Notes: a model not told the origin generated them from the sequence alone. Numbered from the stretch's first letter, positions 1 to 5,946 are shown. The stretch: DNA of 6,597 bases from Elusimicrobiota bacterium (GCA_016212845.1 JACRDR010000327.1:1-6597), one strand, 5' to 3'. Numbers and translations are program-made.

Positions 1-2
1 GC

Positions 3-1048
<1,046 letters not shown>

Positions 1049-1067
<19 letters not shown>

Positions 1068-1441
1068 TCCTCGCCGACGACGACGACGACTGCTTTCTGA
1101 TCGAGGCCGCTCTCGAGGAGGCTGGAGTCTCGCCGCCGGCGCGCCGCGTGCGCGACGGCGCGGAATTGCTCGCCCTGCTGCGAAAATGGAGCGGCCCGGC
1201 TCTCGTCCTGCTCGACCTCAACATGCCCGGCATGAGCGGGCGGCAGGCGCTCACGGCGATCAAGCAGGACGCCGCGTTCGCGCACGTCCACGTCGTCGTG
1301 CTGTCGACTTCGCGCTCGGAGGAAGACGCGGCGCTCGCCCGCCGTTGGGCCGACGGCCACTGGCGCAAGCCCGAGCGCTACGCCGAGCTCGTCGACGTGG
1401 CGCGCCGCCTTCGGGATCTCTTCGGCTTAACAATTCGTTAA
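1049..1441 (+). CDS. Single-domain response regulator (CheY/Rcp1-like)
   Basis: A 130-residue receiver domain with no DNA-binding or enzymatic output domain, likely acting by protein-protein contact or as a phosphorelay shuttle. Visible receiver residues are an acidic cluster at 10-14 (ADDDDD), phospho-acceptor Asp56 in LLDLNMPGMSG, the Ser86/Thr87 switch position in VVVLSTS, and Lys107 in RKPERY. The stretch before Lys107 (WADGHWRKP) departs from the usual GA.gYi.KP pattern, although the Lys-Pro is kept. The ATG at 1049 lies 19 bp inside the kinase gene, in another frame, and gives a complete receiver domain. This overlap implies translational coupling and a cognate pair. Rcp1-type regulators are known partners of Cph1-type kinases. 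The gene ends at TAA 1439-1441. No terminator is seen before the small gene that follows. Confidence 0.92.
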
Positions 1442-1466
1442 TCGGGGATTGGTACTTTGGCCGTGC

Positions 1467-1652
1467 ATGGTTCCTATCTTCGACGCCCGCGAGATCGGCA
1501 AGCGGTATCGCAACGAGTGGGTGGTGCTGGACCGGTCGCTGAACGTGCGCGACCACGGCCCCCAACTCTCGGAGCTCCAGGAGAAGCACGGTCCGAAGAA
1601 CACCTATTACTTCGTGCCCGCGCCCGCGCCGTTCGACGACGGGCACACCTGA
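1467..1652 (+). CDS. Small DUF5678-like protein, 61 aa
   Basis: Short open frame starting at ATG 1467, 25 bp after the response regulator stop and in the same direction. An in-frame TTG at 1449 would add six residues. Neither start has a clear ribosome binding site. The pattern is a basic helix (KRYRNEWVVLDRS), a short strand-turn, a charged helix (SELQEKHGPKNT) and a final strand with prolines (YYFVPAPAP). This matches what I know of DUF5678, small proteins of unknown function with a 'Y.g.WVal' start and a 'l...P.yyvP' end. The family match is from memory, not a search. Composition is ordinary for protein: Tyr, Phe, Trp and Asn are present, unlike the Arg/Ala-rich shadow frames. It could be co-transcribed with the kinase pair. 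No catalytic residues are evident. A hairpin begins six bases after the stop. Confidence 0.62.
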   Translation: MVPIFDAREIGKRYRNEWVVLDRSLNVRDHGPQLSELQEKHGPKNTYYFVPAPAPFDDGHT

Positions 1653-1657
1653 TTTGT

Positions 1658-1690
1658 CCGGTCCCGCGCCCTCCCGGAGCGCGGGACCGG
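1658..1690 (+). terminator. Perfect 12-bp GC hairpin after the two-component cluster
   Basis: Arms CCGGTCCCGCGC (1658-1669) and GCGCGGGACCGG (1679-1690) pair perfectly around the 9-nt loop CCTCCCGGA. It starts six bases after the stop of the small gene, which suits a transcription end. It lacks a proper T-tract downstream (GCTCAAGTTTG), so it may be a weak or factor-assisted terminator, or an mRNA-stabilising 3' end. Confidence 0.6.
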
Positions 1691-1697
1691 GCTCAAG

Positions 1698-1734
1698 TTT
1701 GAGGCGGCCACCCTCCCGGAGCGGCCGCCTCTCA
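1698..1734. repeat. 37-bp direct repeat, copy A (stem-loop)
   Basis: This copy matches 1824-1860 at 32 of 37 positions. It folds as a 9-bp stem, GAGGCGGCC (1701-1709) with GGCCGCCTC (1723-1731), then an A-C mismatch, one C-G pair and the loop CCTCCCGGA. The loop is identical to that of the hairpin at 1658-1690. The pair 1704-1728 is G-C here and A-T in copy B, a compensatory change. Confidence 0.75.
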
Positions 1735-1736
1735 CT

Positions 1737-1814
1737 TGGTGCCAGGCACAACGTTTCACTCGCGTTCGGATTCGCATCCGTTTAGCGAATCCGAACGCGA
1801 GGTGCCTGGCACCA
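1737..1814. repeat. Compound palindrome, 13-bp outer and 17-bp inner stems
   Basis: The outer arms TGGTGCCAGGCAC (1737-1749) and GTGCCTGGCACCA (1802-1814) are perfect complements. Inside, the 17-bp arms at 1759-1775 and 1785-1801 (core GCGTTCGGATTCGC) are also perfect, with loop ATCCGTTTA. The only interruption is a 9-base bulge (AACGTTTCA, 1750-1758) on the left. The 11-mer GCGTTCGGATT recurs at 1815-1825, so the right inner arm (1788-1798) can pair with it instead, enclosing GGTGCCTGGCACC. The sequence can therefore form two exclusive folds. It resembles REP/BIME-type or small non-autonomous mobile elements. No transposase is in the window. Confidence 0.75.
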
Positions 1815-1823
1815 GCGTTCGGA

Positions 1824-1865
1824 TTTAAGACGGCCGCCCTCCCTGAGCGGCCGTCTCTCATTTTT
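1824..1865 (+). terminator. Repeat copy B: 10-bp hairpin followed by a T-run
   Basis: Arms AGACGGCCGC (1828-1837) and GCGGCCGTCT (1847-1856) pair perfectly around CCTCCCTGA, then CTCA and five Ts (1861-1865). It is a good intrinsic terminator for rightward transcription and would insulate cax from the upstream genes. It is also the second copy of the 37-bp repeat (1824-1860), differing from copy A at five positions. It ends only 14 bp before the cax start codon, so the cax promoter must either overlap it or be fed by read-through. Confidence 0.65.
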
Positions 1866-1878
1866 GTAGTATCGCCCC

Positions 1879-2937
1879 GTGGCGCAGATTTTTTTCATCG
1901 GGCTGCTGGCCGCCGTCCCCGGCGCGATCGCGGCCCATTGGCTGCACGCCCCCGACACCCTCGTCTTCGCGCTCTGCTGCCTGGGCGCCCTCGGCCTCGC
2001 GGGGTTTTTGGGCGAGGCGACCGAGGTCTTGGCGCACCATCTCGGCGCCGGCCCCGGCGCTCTCGTCACCGCCGCCTTCGGCAACGCCGCCGAGCTGATC
2101 CTCGGCTTCGCCGCCTTGCGCGCCGGCAAGATGCGCCTGGTAAAGGCCTCCCTCACCGGCTCCATCCTGGTGAACCTCGTCTTCATCCTCGGCTGCTCGA
2201 TGGTCGCCGGCGGCTGGAAGCGCCCGAAGCAGACCTTCAACAGCAAGGCCGTGCTCTCGGGCATGAGCGTGCTTTTCTTGGCCGTCGCCGCGCTCACGAT
2301 CCCCGATCTTTGGCTCGCCACGCCGAGCGAGCACTCCGGCCGCAGCCTGGTCGCGATGACGACCGGCCTCTCCGTCGTGATGGTGATCCTCTACGGCTTA
2401 AACCTCCTCTTTACCCTCAAGACGCACCGGCACCTTTACGCCGAAGCGGAGGAGGTCGTCGAGGGCCACATGTGGTCGCTCAAGAAGGCGCTGATCGTGC
2501 TGCTCGCCTCGACCGCCGCCACGGTGGCGATCGCCGAGATCATGGTGGAGGCCGTCGAGGGCGCGTCGCATCATCTCGGCTTCGGCGAGACGTTCGTCGG
2601 CCTCATCATCATCTCGGTGGTCGGCACCGCCGCCGAGAACGCCACCGCCGTCCGGATGGCCGCGAAAGACAAGATCAACCTGTCTTTCAACATCGTGGTG
2701 GAGTCGTCGAAGCAGATCGCGCTGTTCACCGCGCCGGTGCTCGTATTCTTCAGCCTGGCTTTCGCGCCCCAGCCGCTCGTCTTCGAGTTCTCGATCCTCG
2801 AACTGGCGGGCCTAGGCTTCGGCCTCGCGACCGTCATCCTCGTCGCGCTCGACGGGGAGTCGAACTGGCTCGAGGGCGCGATGCTCCTCGCGGTCTACGC
2901 GATGCTGGGCGTCGGCTTCTACTACGTCGTCCCCTAG
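1879..2937 (+). CDS. cax: Calcium/proton antiporter of the Cax family
   Basis: Inner-membrane antiporter that exports Ca2+ in exchange for protons, keeping cytosolic calcium low. The 352 residues match the usual size of bacterial Cax proteins and contain about eleven hydrophobic segments. The two signature alpha-repeats are clear: GNAAELILGFAAL (68-80), with SLTGSILVNLVFILG next to it, and GTAAENATAVRMAAKDKINL (249-268), followed by SFNIVVESSKQIALF. The ion-binding glutamates are Glu72 and Glu253. An acidic segment HLYAEAEEVVEGH (185-197) separates the two halves, as expected for CAX. The GTG at 1879 gives the full first helix (FFIGLLAAVPGAIAAHWL). No Shine-Dalgarno precedes it, and a TAGTAT at 1867-1872 would place transcription start almost on the GTG, suggesting a leaderless mRNA (inference). 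Its TAG stop shares the CTAG with the stop of the convergent hydrolase gene. Confidence 0.95.
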   Translation: MAQIFFIGLLAAVPGAIAAHWLHAPDTLVFALCCLGALGLAGFLGEATEVLAHHLGAGPGALVTAAFGNAAELILGFAALRAGKMRLVKASLTGSILVNLVFILGCSMVAGGWKRPKQTFNSKAVLSGMSVLFLAVAALTIPDLWLATPSEHSGRSLVAMTTGLSVVMVILYGLNLLFTLKTHRHLYAEAEEVVEGHMWSLKKALIVLLASTAATVAIAEIMVEAVEGASHHLGFGETFVGLIIISVVGTAAENATAVRMAAKDKINLSFNIVVESSKQIALFTAPVLVFFSLAFAPQPLVFEFSILELAGLGFGLATVILVALDGESNWLEGAMLLAVYAMLGVGFYYVVP

Positions 2938-3722
2938 ATTTCCCCGAGAAATTCGCTCACGAGCGAGTTGAACGTGTCCGGGTTCTCCAGGTTCGACATG
3001 TGCCCCGCCTCGGGGATCACCGTGAGCCGGCTCCGCTGAAGGCCGCGGACGAGAGCCTGCGCGTTCGAGGGCGGCGTGACCGCGTCGTGCGCGCCGACCA
3101 GGACCAAAGACGGCATCGTGAGCTTGCGGAGCACGGCGGTCGTGTCGGTGCGGCCCGCCATCGCGAGCAGCGCCGCGCAAACGCCCGTCGGGTCGCTTTC
3201 CTGGATCATTCCCTTCACCGAGGCGACGAGCGCGGGCTTCTGGAGGCTCCGCGGCGCGAGGACGCTCTTGACGAAGACGTCGGCGAAGGCGCCGAGCCCC
3301 TGCTTCTTGATCGACAGGACGGTGGAGGCGCGCTTGAGCTTCGCCTCGTCGCCGTCGGCCTCGCTCTTCGTGTCGGCGAGGATCAAGGCCGAGATCTTCT
3401 CGGCCGCGCGTTCGGCGGCGCGGAGCGCGACGTAGCCGCCCATCGACAGGCCGCAGAGGATCGTCTCGTCGGCGTCCACCCGGTCGACGAGGGCGAGGAG
3501 GTCGTCGACGTAGAGCTCGAAGGGGATCTGCGCGTCGGAGGCCTTGCTCTTGCCGAAGCCCCGGGCGTCGTAGCTCACGAGGCGCGCGTGGGCCTTGAGG
3601 CTCTCCTGCGGCGCCCACATCTTCCGGTTGAGGGGGAAGGCGTGGACGAAGATGATCGCCGGGCCTTCCTGCGCGCCCGTGTCGTCGTACTCCAGTTCGG
3701 CGTTCCAGACGGGAAGTCTCAT
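2934..3722 (-). CDS. Alpha/beta-fold hydrolase
   Basis: A 262-residue cytoplasmic serine hydrolase of the alpha/beta fold. The catalytic triad can be read directly: nucleophile Ser93 in the elbow GLSMGG (91-96), Asp213 in VGAHDAVTP, and His241 in PEAGHMSNLE. The oxyanion-hole motif is FVHAFPLN (25-32), and SYDARGFGKS (50-59) is another family hallmark. A helical cap lies at about 120-195. The overall look is that of the 3-oxoadipate enol-lactonase/esterase group, but cap sequence rather than core motifs decides the substrate, so none is assigned. The ATG at 3722 overlaps the NUDIX stop as ATGA, which fixes the start and implies coupled translation as the last gene of the operon. Its stop overlaps that of convergent cax by four bases, and there is no terminator between them. 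Confidence 0.93.
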   Translation of the reverse strand: MRLPVWNAELEYDDTGAQEGPAIIFVHAFPLNRKMWAPQESLKAHARLVSYDARGFGKSKASDAQIPFELYVDDLLALVDRVDADETILCGLSMGGYVALRAAERAAEKISALILADTKSEADGDEAKLKRASTVLSIKKQGLGAFADVFVKSVLAPRSLQKPALVASVKGMIQESDPTGVCAALLAMAGRTDTTAVLRKLTMPSLVLVGAHDAVTPPSNAQALVRGLQRSRLTVIPEAGHMSNLENPDTFNSLVSEFLGEI

Positions 3723-4225
3723 AGCGGTTTCACCCAATGGCGGACGCAGTCGCCGTCCTTGTACCACATCGTCGCGACGAACGGCTTGCGTTCGAGTACC
3801 AGCGGCAGGAAGTGCTTGTCCCCGGGCCAGAGGTTGAGGGCGAGGACTTTCGCGCGCTCGATCCAGTGCAGGGTCCCCTCGGGGCATTTCGGCGGCTCGG
3901 CGGGGGCCTCGGGCGCGTCGGCGGCGAACACCCAGACGATCCAGTCCTCGCCGGCCTTCGGCTTGAAATCGGGGAACTGGACGACGCCGAGTGGCTTGAA
4001 CGCGGTCTCGGGGAGGTCCAAGCCCGCCTCCTCGCGCAGCTCGCGGCGGGCGGTCTCGAGCGGGGACTCGCCGGGCTCGCACTTGCCGCCCAAGCCGTTC
4101 CATTTGCCCGCGTGGAAATCGCCGGGGCGCGTGTTGCGGTGGAGCATGAGGAGCGAGCCGCCGCGCTCGGCGTAGATCAGCACCGCGGGGATCAGTTTGC
4201 GCGCGCCGGCTTCGAACGCGTTCAC
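3719..4225 (-). CDS. NUDIX hydrolase, MTH1/MutT-like (oxidised nucleotide pyrophosphatase)
   Basis: A 168-residue NUDIX enzyme that likely hydrolyses a nucleoside triphosphate, such as an oxidised purine, to the monophosphate and pyrophosphate. The Nudix box is perfect, spanning residues 47-69: Gly47, Glu53, then RELREEAGL (61-69) with the metal-binding glutamates Glu62, Glu65 and Glu66. The flanks GKWNGLGGK (40-48) and PGDKHFLPLVLERKPF (134-149) resemble the mammalian MTH1 branch (GRWNGFGGK; a '..fPLLLqKK.F' C-terminus) more than E. coli MutT. That supports 8-oxo-dGTP or 2-OH-dATP cleaning, though the substrate is inferred. The GTG start at 4225 overlaps the stop of the upstream gene as GTGA, and the stop overlaps the hydrolase start as ATGA. 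It belongs to the operon divergent from lexA, so a link to DNA damage is plausible but not shown. Confidence 0.92.
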   Translation of the reverse strand: MNAFEAGARKLIPAVLIYAERGGSLLMLHRNTRPGDFHAGKWNGLGGKCEPGESPLETARRELREEAGLDLPETAFKPLGVVQFPDFKPKAGEDWIVWVFAADAPEAPAEPPKCPEGTLHWIERAKVLALNLWPGDKHFLPLVLERKPFVATMWYKDGDCVRHWVKPL

Positions 4226-4533
4226 GCCCGCCCCTTCCGCGCCAGGGCGACGGCCACCGCGCTCGCGGTCGCCGTCAAGAACAGCGCCGCGTAGGCGCGC
4301 TTGAGCCGGTCCTTCGGCGAGACGCCCGAGGCGTCGGGGTCGCGCCAGCGGCGGTAGCGGTCGAGGATCTGCCGCTTCAGGCTTCGCGGAGCGTTCGAGG
4401 GCAGGACCTCGTAGCGGCGGCCTTGCGCGTCGACCAGCGCTCCGTGCCCGGTCTTCGGGGAGAGCTGCCAGACGAGCCCGGCGGCGAGCAGCATCGAGCC
4501 GAGCGCGAGCATGAAGAGCCGGAGGCGGATCAA
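4222..4533 (-). CDS. Small two-helix membrane protein of unknown function
   Basis: Not recognised. A 103-residue frame with a hydrophobic N-terminal segment (about residues 5-24, with MLALGSMLLAAGLVW), a polar middle part (25-78) and a second hydrophobic segment (about 80-97, AALFLTATASAVAVALA) ending in a basic tail ARKGRA. The middle has a strand-like patch GALVDAQGRRYEVLP, then a basic stretch PRSLKRQILDRYRRWRDPD. It is probably an inner-membrane protein with both ends on the same side. I chose the TTG at 4533 because its TTGA overlap with the DUF486 stop matches the neighbouring junctions. An ATG at 4512 would remove seven residues, including two arginines before the first helix. The frame stays open upstream to 4815, but that part is antisense-like, Arg/Pro-rich and lies over the DUF486 gene, so it is not counted. 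Confidence 0.72.
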   Translation of the reverse strand: MIRLRLFMLALGSMLLAAGLVWQLSPKTGHGALVDAQGRRYEVLPSNAPRSLKRQILDRYRRWRDPDASGVSPKDRLKRAYAALFLTATASAVAVALARKGRA

Positions 4534-4865
4534 ACGGGCCGGTCCAGCACCGCGAGCGCGACCGCGGCGGCGATGAGCAGGAACGCCGCGGCGTGGTTCC
4601 ACTTGATCGGCTCGCGGAGGTAGACGAGGCAGAACGCGACGAAGACGGCGATCGAGATCGCCTCTTGGATCACCTTGAGCTGCGGGGCGGAGAACGCCCC
4701 GTGCCCGAAGCGGTTGGCGGGCACCTGCAGCATGTACTCGGGCAGGGCGATGAGCCAGCTCGCGAGGATCGCGATCCACAGCGGCGAGGACTTGTGCTTG
4801 AGGTGCCCGTACCACGCGACCGTCATGAAGCAGTTGGACGCGAGCAGCAGCAGTACGGTGCGCAT
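4530..4865 (-). CDS. DUF486 (DMT-family) small membrane protein
   Basis: A 111-residue integral membrane protein with four predicted helices, at about 2-20, 28-46, 67-84 and 90-107. The N-terminal signature MRTVLLLLASNCFMTVAWYG, the central EYMLQVPANR with FSAPQLKVIQE, and the YLREP.KW.H stretch before the last helix are characteristic of DUF486 (Pfam PF04342), which is about this length. It is distantly related to drug/metabolite transporters (EmrE-like half-size units). The transported substrate is unknown and DUF486 has no established function to my knowledge. The start ATG lies 8 bases after the TAG of the upstream secreted-protein gene (six bases between stop and ATG). The stop overlaps the next gene as TTGA. 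Confidence 0.9.
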   Translation of the reverse strand: MRTVLLLLASNCFMTVAWYGHLKHKSSPLWIAILASWLIALPEYMLQVPANRFGHGAFSAPQLKVIQEAISIAVFVAFCLVYLREPIKWNHAAAFLLIAAAVALAVLDRPV

Positions 4866-4871
4866 GCGGAA

Positions 4872-5432
4872 CTACTTAAGCGCGGCTTTGCACTTCGGGG
4901 TCAGCGCCGACGTATTGTCGGTGAGGCACTGGCGCAGGGCGGCGACGTTCTTCTTTTTCTTCTCCTTCTCGCAGAGGAAGGAGGCGTCGGCGCGGCAGGA
5001 GTCCATGAGCGTCGAGAACTCGTCCCCGGCGGGGCCGGCGGGCATCGCGGCCGCGCGCGCGGCGGCGGTGGGCGGGGCGGAGACCTTCTCCTCGATGCTG
5101 GTCGCGAAATAGTACGAGCCGTCCTTCATGCCGATGTCGAGGTCCATGCCGAGCATGCCGTTGGACGCGGCCTTGGCGTACTGGATCTTGAGGCGCTTGA
5201 GCACCTGCAGGTTGGGGTGCACCCACGTGCCGGTCTTCGCGTTGTAGACGTCGGTCTTGGCGGGCGCGGCGTACGACAGGTTCGCGATGCCGGACTCGAC
5301 GATGTCTTTCGCGATCGACGCGCAGAAGGTGAGGCTGTTCTGGTCGGCGCCCTCGGTGTACCAGAGCGCGTAGATGCCGTCGCGGTCCTTGCGCGCATGG
5401 GCGTCCTTCAGGGCGGCGACGAGCGCGTCCAT
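4872..5432 (-). CDS. Downstream half of a tandem-domain protein with a C-terminal Cys-rich repeat
   Basis: A 186-residue frame from the first ATG after an in-frame TAA at 5564-5562. Residues 1-115 are a second copy of the domain in the preceding gene. Shared features include a helix with KDRDGIYALWYTEGA (cf. KDKAAVLALFYAEGA), KRLKIQY, and MKDGSYYFATSI (cf. QKDGTYYFASEI). An Ala/Pro linker (118-137) leads to a Cys-rich tail with Cys146, Cys154, Cys169 and Cys181 in the order CRADASFLC...LRQCL...PKCKAALK. This resembles the Cys_rich_FGFR/Golgi-type repeat found in bacterial secreted proteins (family from memory). As it stands the product has no signal peptide, although a protein with paired cysteines would normally be exported. 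This suggests the natural protein began upstream at 5870. Between 5561 and 5433 there is no ATG, GTG or TTG in frame. Confidence 0.6.
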   Translation of the reverse strand: MDALVAALKDAHARKDRDGIYALWYTEGADQNSLTFCASIAKDIVESGIANLSYAAPAKTDVYNAKTGTWVHPNLQVLKRLKIQYAKAASNGMLGMDLDIGMKDGSYYFATSIEEKVSAPPTAAARAAAMPAGPAGDEFSTLMDSCRADASFLCEKEKKKKNVAALRQCLTDNTSALTPKCKAALK

Positions 5433-5561
5433 CGACTTGGGCCCCGCCTTCGCGGCCGCGGCGGGCGCGCTCGCGCCGATCTCGCTCGCGAAATAGTACG
5501 TCCCGTCCTTCTGCCCGAGCTGGAGATCCGCGCCGATCTGCCCGTTGGGGATCTTGCCGCC

Positions 5562-5870
5562 TTATTTGATGCGCAGCGTTTTCACCGCCGGCAGGTTTTG
5601 CTTGGCGGAGGCGTCGTGCCGCACGAACCGGCCGTCGCGGCTCGCGTCCGGCGGGAGGATCGTCACGTCGACGACCTTCAGCTCGACGAAGTCCTGCGCG
5701 ACCTCTTGGTTCCACCCCGCGCCGGAGCCGGCGCCTTCCGCGTAGAAGAGCGCCAGGACCGCCGCCTTGTCCTTCTTGTCGCAGGCTTCGCGAAAGCGTT
5801 TGACGAACTGTTCCGGCGTGTCGGCCGCGGCGGCGGCGAGCGTGGCAACGAGCGCGAGAAGGTGGATCAT
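5562..5870 (-). CDS. Upstream half of a secreted tandem-domain protein, cut short by an in-frame TAA
   Basis: A 102-residue frame with a signal peptide (MIHLLALVATLAAAAA, cleavage likely before Asp17), so the mature part should be outside the cytoplasm. The domain that follows starts with a helix (TPEQFVKRFREACDKKDKAA) and an aromatic LALFYAEGA patch, loosely NTF2/SnoaL-like. It stops at TLRIK, in the middle of a beta region. The homologous second domain continues for another 25 or so residues, and those are encoded here in the same frame after the stop. A start at ATG 5909 is possible and would add 13 residues with four basic ones (MRVKVGRIGK), a better signal-peptide n-region. I keep 5870 because GGTAAG lies 9 bases before it. 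The gene diverges from lexA, first in its operon. Function unknown. Confidence 0.6.
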   Translation of the reverse strand: MIHLLALVATLAAAAADTPEQFVKRFREACDKKDKAAVLALFYAEGAGSGAGWNQEVAQDFVELKVVDVTILPPDASRDGRFVRHDASAKQNLPAVKTLRIK

Positions 5871-5898
5871 GGCGACAATCTTACCAATTCTGCCTACC

Positions 5899-5927
5899 TT
5901 GACCCGCATGGGGGGCTCTGATATAGT
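5899..5927 (+). promoter_or_regulatory. Sigma70-type promoter of lexA
   Basis: TTGACC at 5899-5904 and TATAGT at 5922-5927 are separated by exactly 17 bp, each one or two bases from consensus. Transcription should begin near 5934, two or three bases before the ATG at 5937 and about twelve before the ATG at 5946. With no Shine-Dalgarno visible, lexA mRNA is probably leaderless or nearly so. Confidence 0.8.
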
Positions 5928-5946
5928 GGTAGGCGTATGCCTACCA
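5927..5946. promoter_or_regulatory. Putative LexA operator, TGGTAGGC-N4-GCCTACCA
   Basis: Perfect 8-bp inverted arms, TGGTAGGC (5927-5934) and GCCTACCA (5939-5946), around GTAT. The site begins at the last base of the -10 element and covers the predicted transcription start and the lexA start codon, the right place for autorepression. The right-arm octamer TGCCTACC recurs at 5891-5898, directly against the -35. The arms differ from the classical CTGT-N8-ACAG and GAAC-N4-GTTC boxes. That LexA is the ligand is inferred from position. Confidence 0.7.

Larger units (their letters stand above)
1653..1878. other. Gene-free stretch packed with four hairpins
   Basis: These 226 bp between the small gene and cax hold no credible open frame. 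Nearly all of it is inverted repeat. In order there is a GC stem-loop (1658-1690), a small CTCAA/TTGAG palindrome (1692-1703), repeat copy A (1698-1734), a compound palindrome (1737-1814) and repeat copy B with a T-run (1824-1865). The last 13 bases before the cax GTG contain TAGTAT (1867-1872), a possible -10 element with no convincing -35. Confidence 0.75.
4872..5870 (-). pseudogene. Probable single ancestral gene: secreted protein with two repeat domains and a Cys-rich tail, interrupted by TAA
   Basis: Read through one TAA (5564-5562), the frame runs 332 sense or stop positions from signal peptide to Cys-rich tail without a frameshift. The stop falls where the second domain has Tyr: RIK-stop-GGKIPNG against KIQYAKAASNG, followed at equal spacing by QKDGTYYF against MKDGSYYF. 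TAT or TAC to TAA is a single base change. Possible explanations are a recent nonsense mutation, a sequencing or consensus error, or stop read-through. The remaining 229 codons show no other damage. This entry is an alternative reading of the two halves listed separately. Confidence 0.65.

Noticed and set aside
1761..1799. GTTC/GAAC elements in the palindrome as a Gram-positive-type SOS box
   Set aside because: The spacing between GTTC and GAAC is far larger than N4, and the arms are better explained by the long hairpin.
1653..1878. CRISPR array or tRNA in the repeat-rich gap
   Set aside because: There are only two diverged copies, without regular spacers, and no cloverleaf or CCA-type structure.
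1938..4175. A 745-codon plus-strand frame across cax and the antisense of the hydrolase and NUDIX genes
   Set aside because: Extremely Arg/Gly/Ala-rich with no motifs. It is a by-product of high GC wobble positions over real genes in other frames.
4534..4815. N-terminal extension of the small membrane protein up to 4815
   Set aside because: Arg/Pro-rich shadow lying over the DUF486 gene. The hydrophobic segment and overlap-type start support 4533.
5562..5564. Recoding of TAA as an amino acid
   Set aside because: The kinase and response regulator genes end at TAA in positions fitting their family lengths, so the genome uses TAA as stop. A local mutation, error or read-through is more economical.
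4593..5921. A 442-codon plus-strand frame antisense to the secreted protein and DUF486 genes
   Set aside because: Val/Gly/Arg/Glu-rich shadow composition. The minus strand shows a signal peptide, repeat domains and a known family instead.
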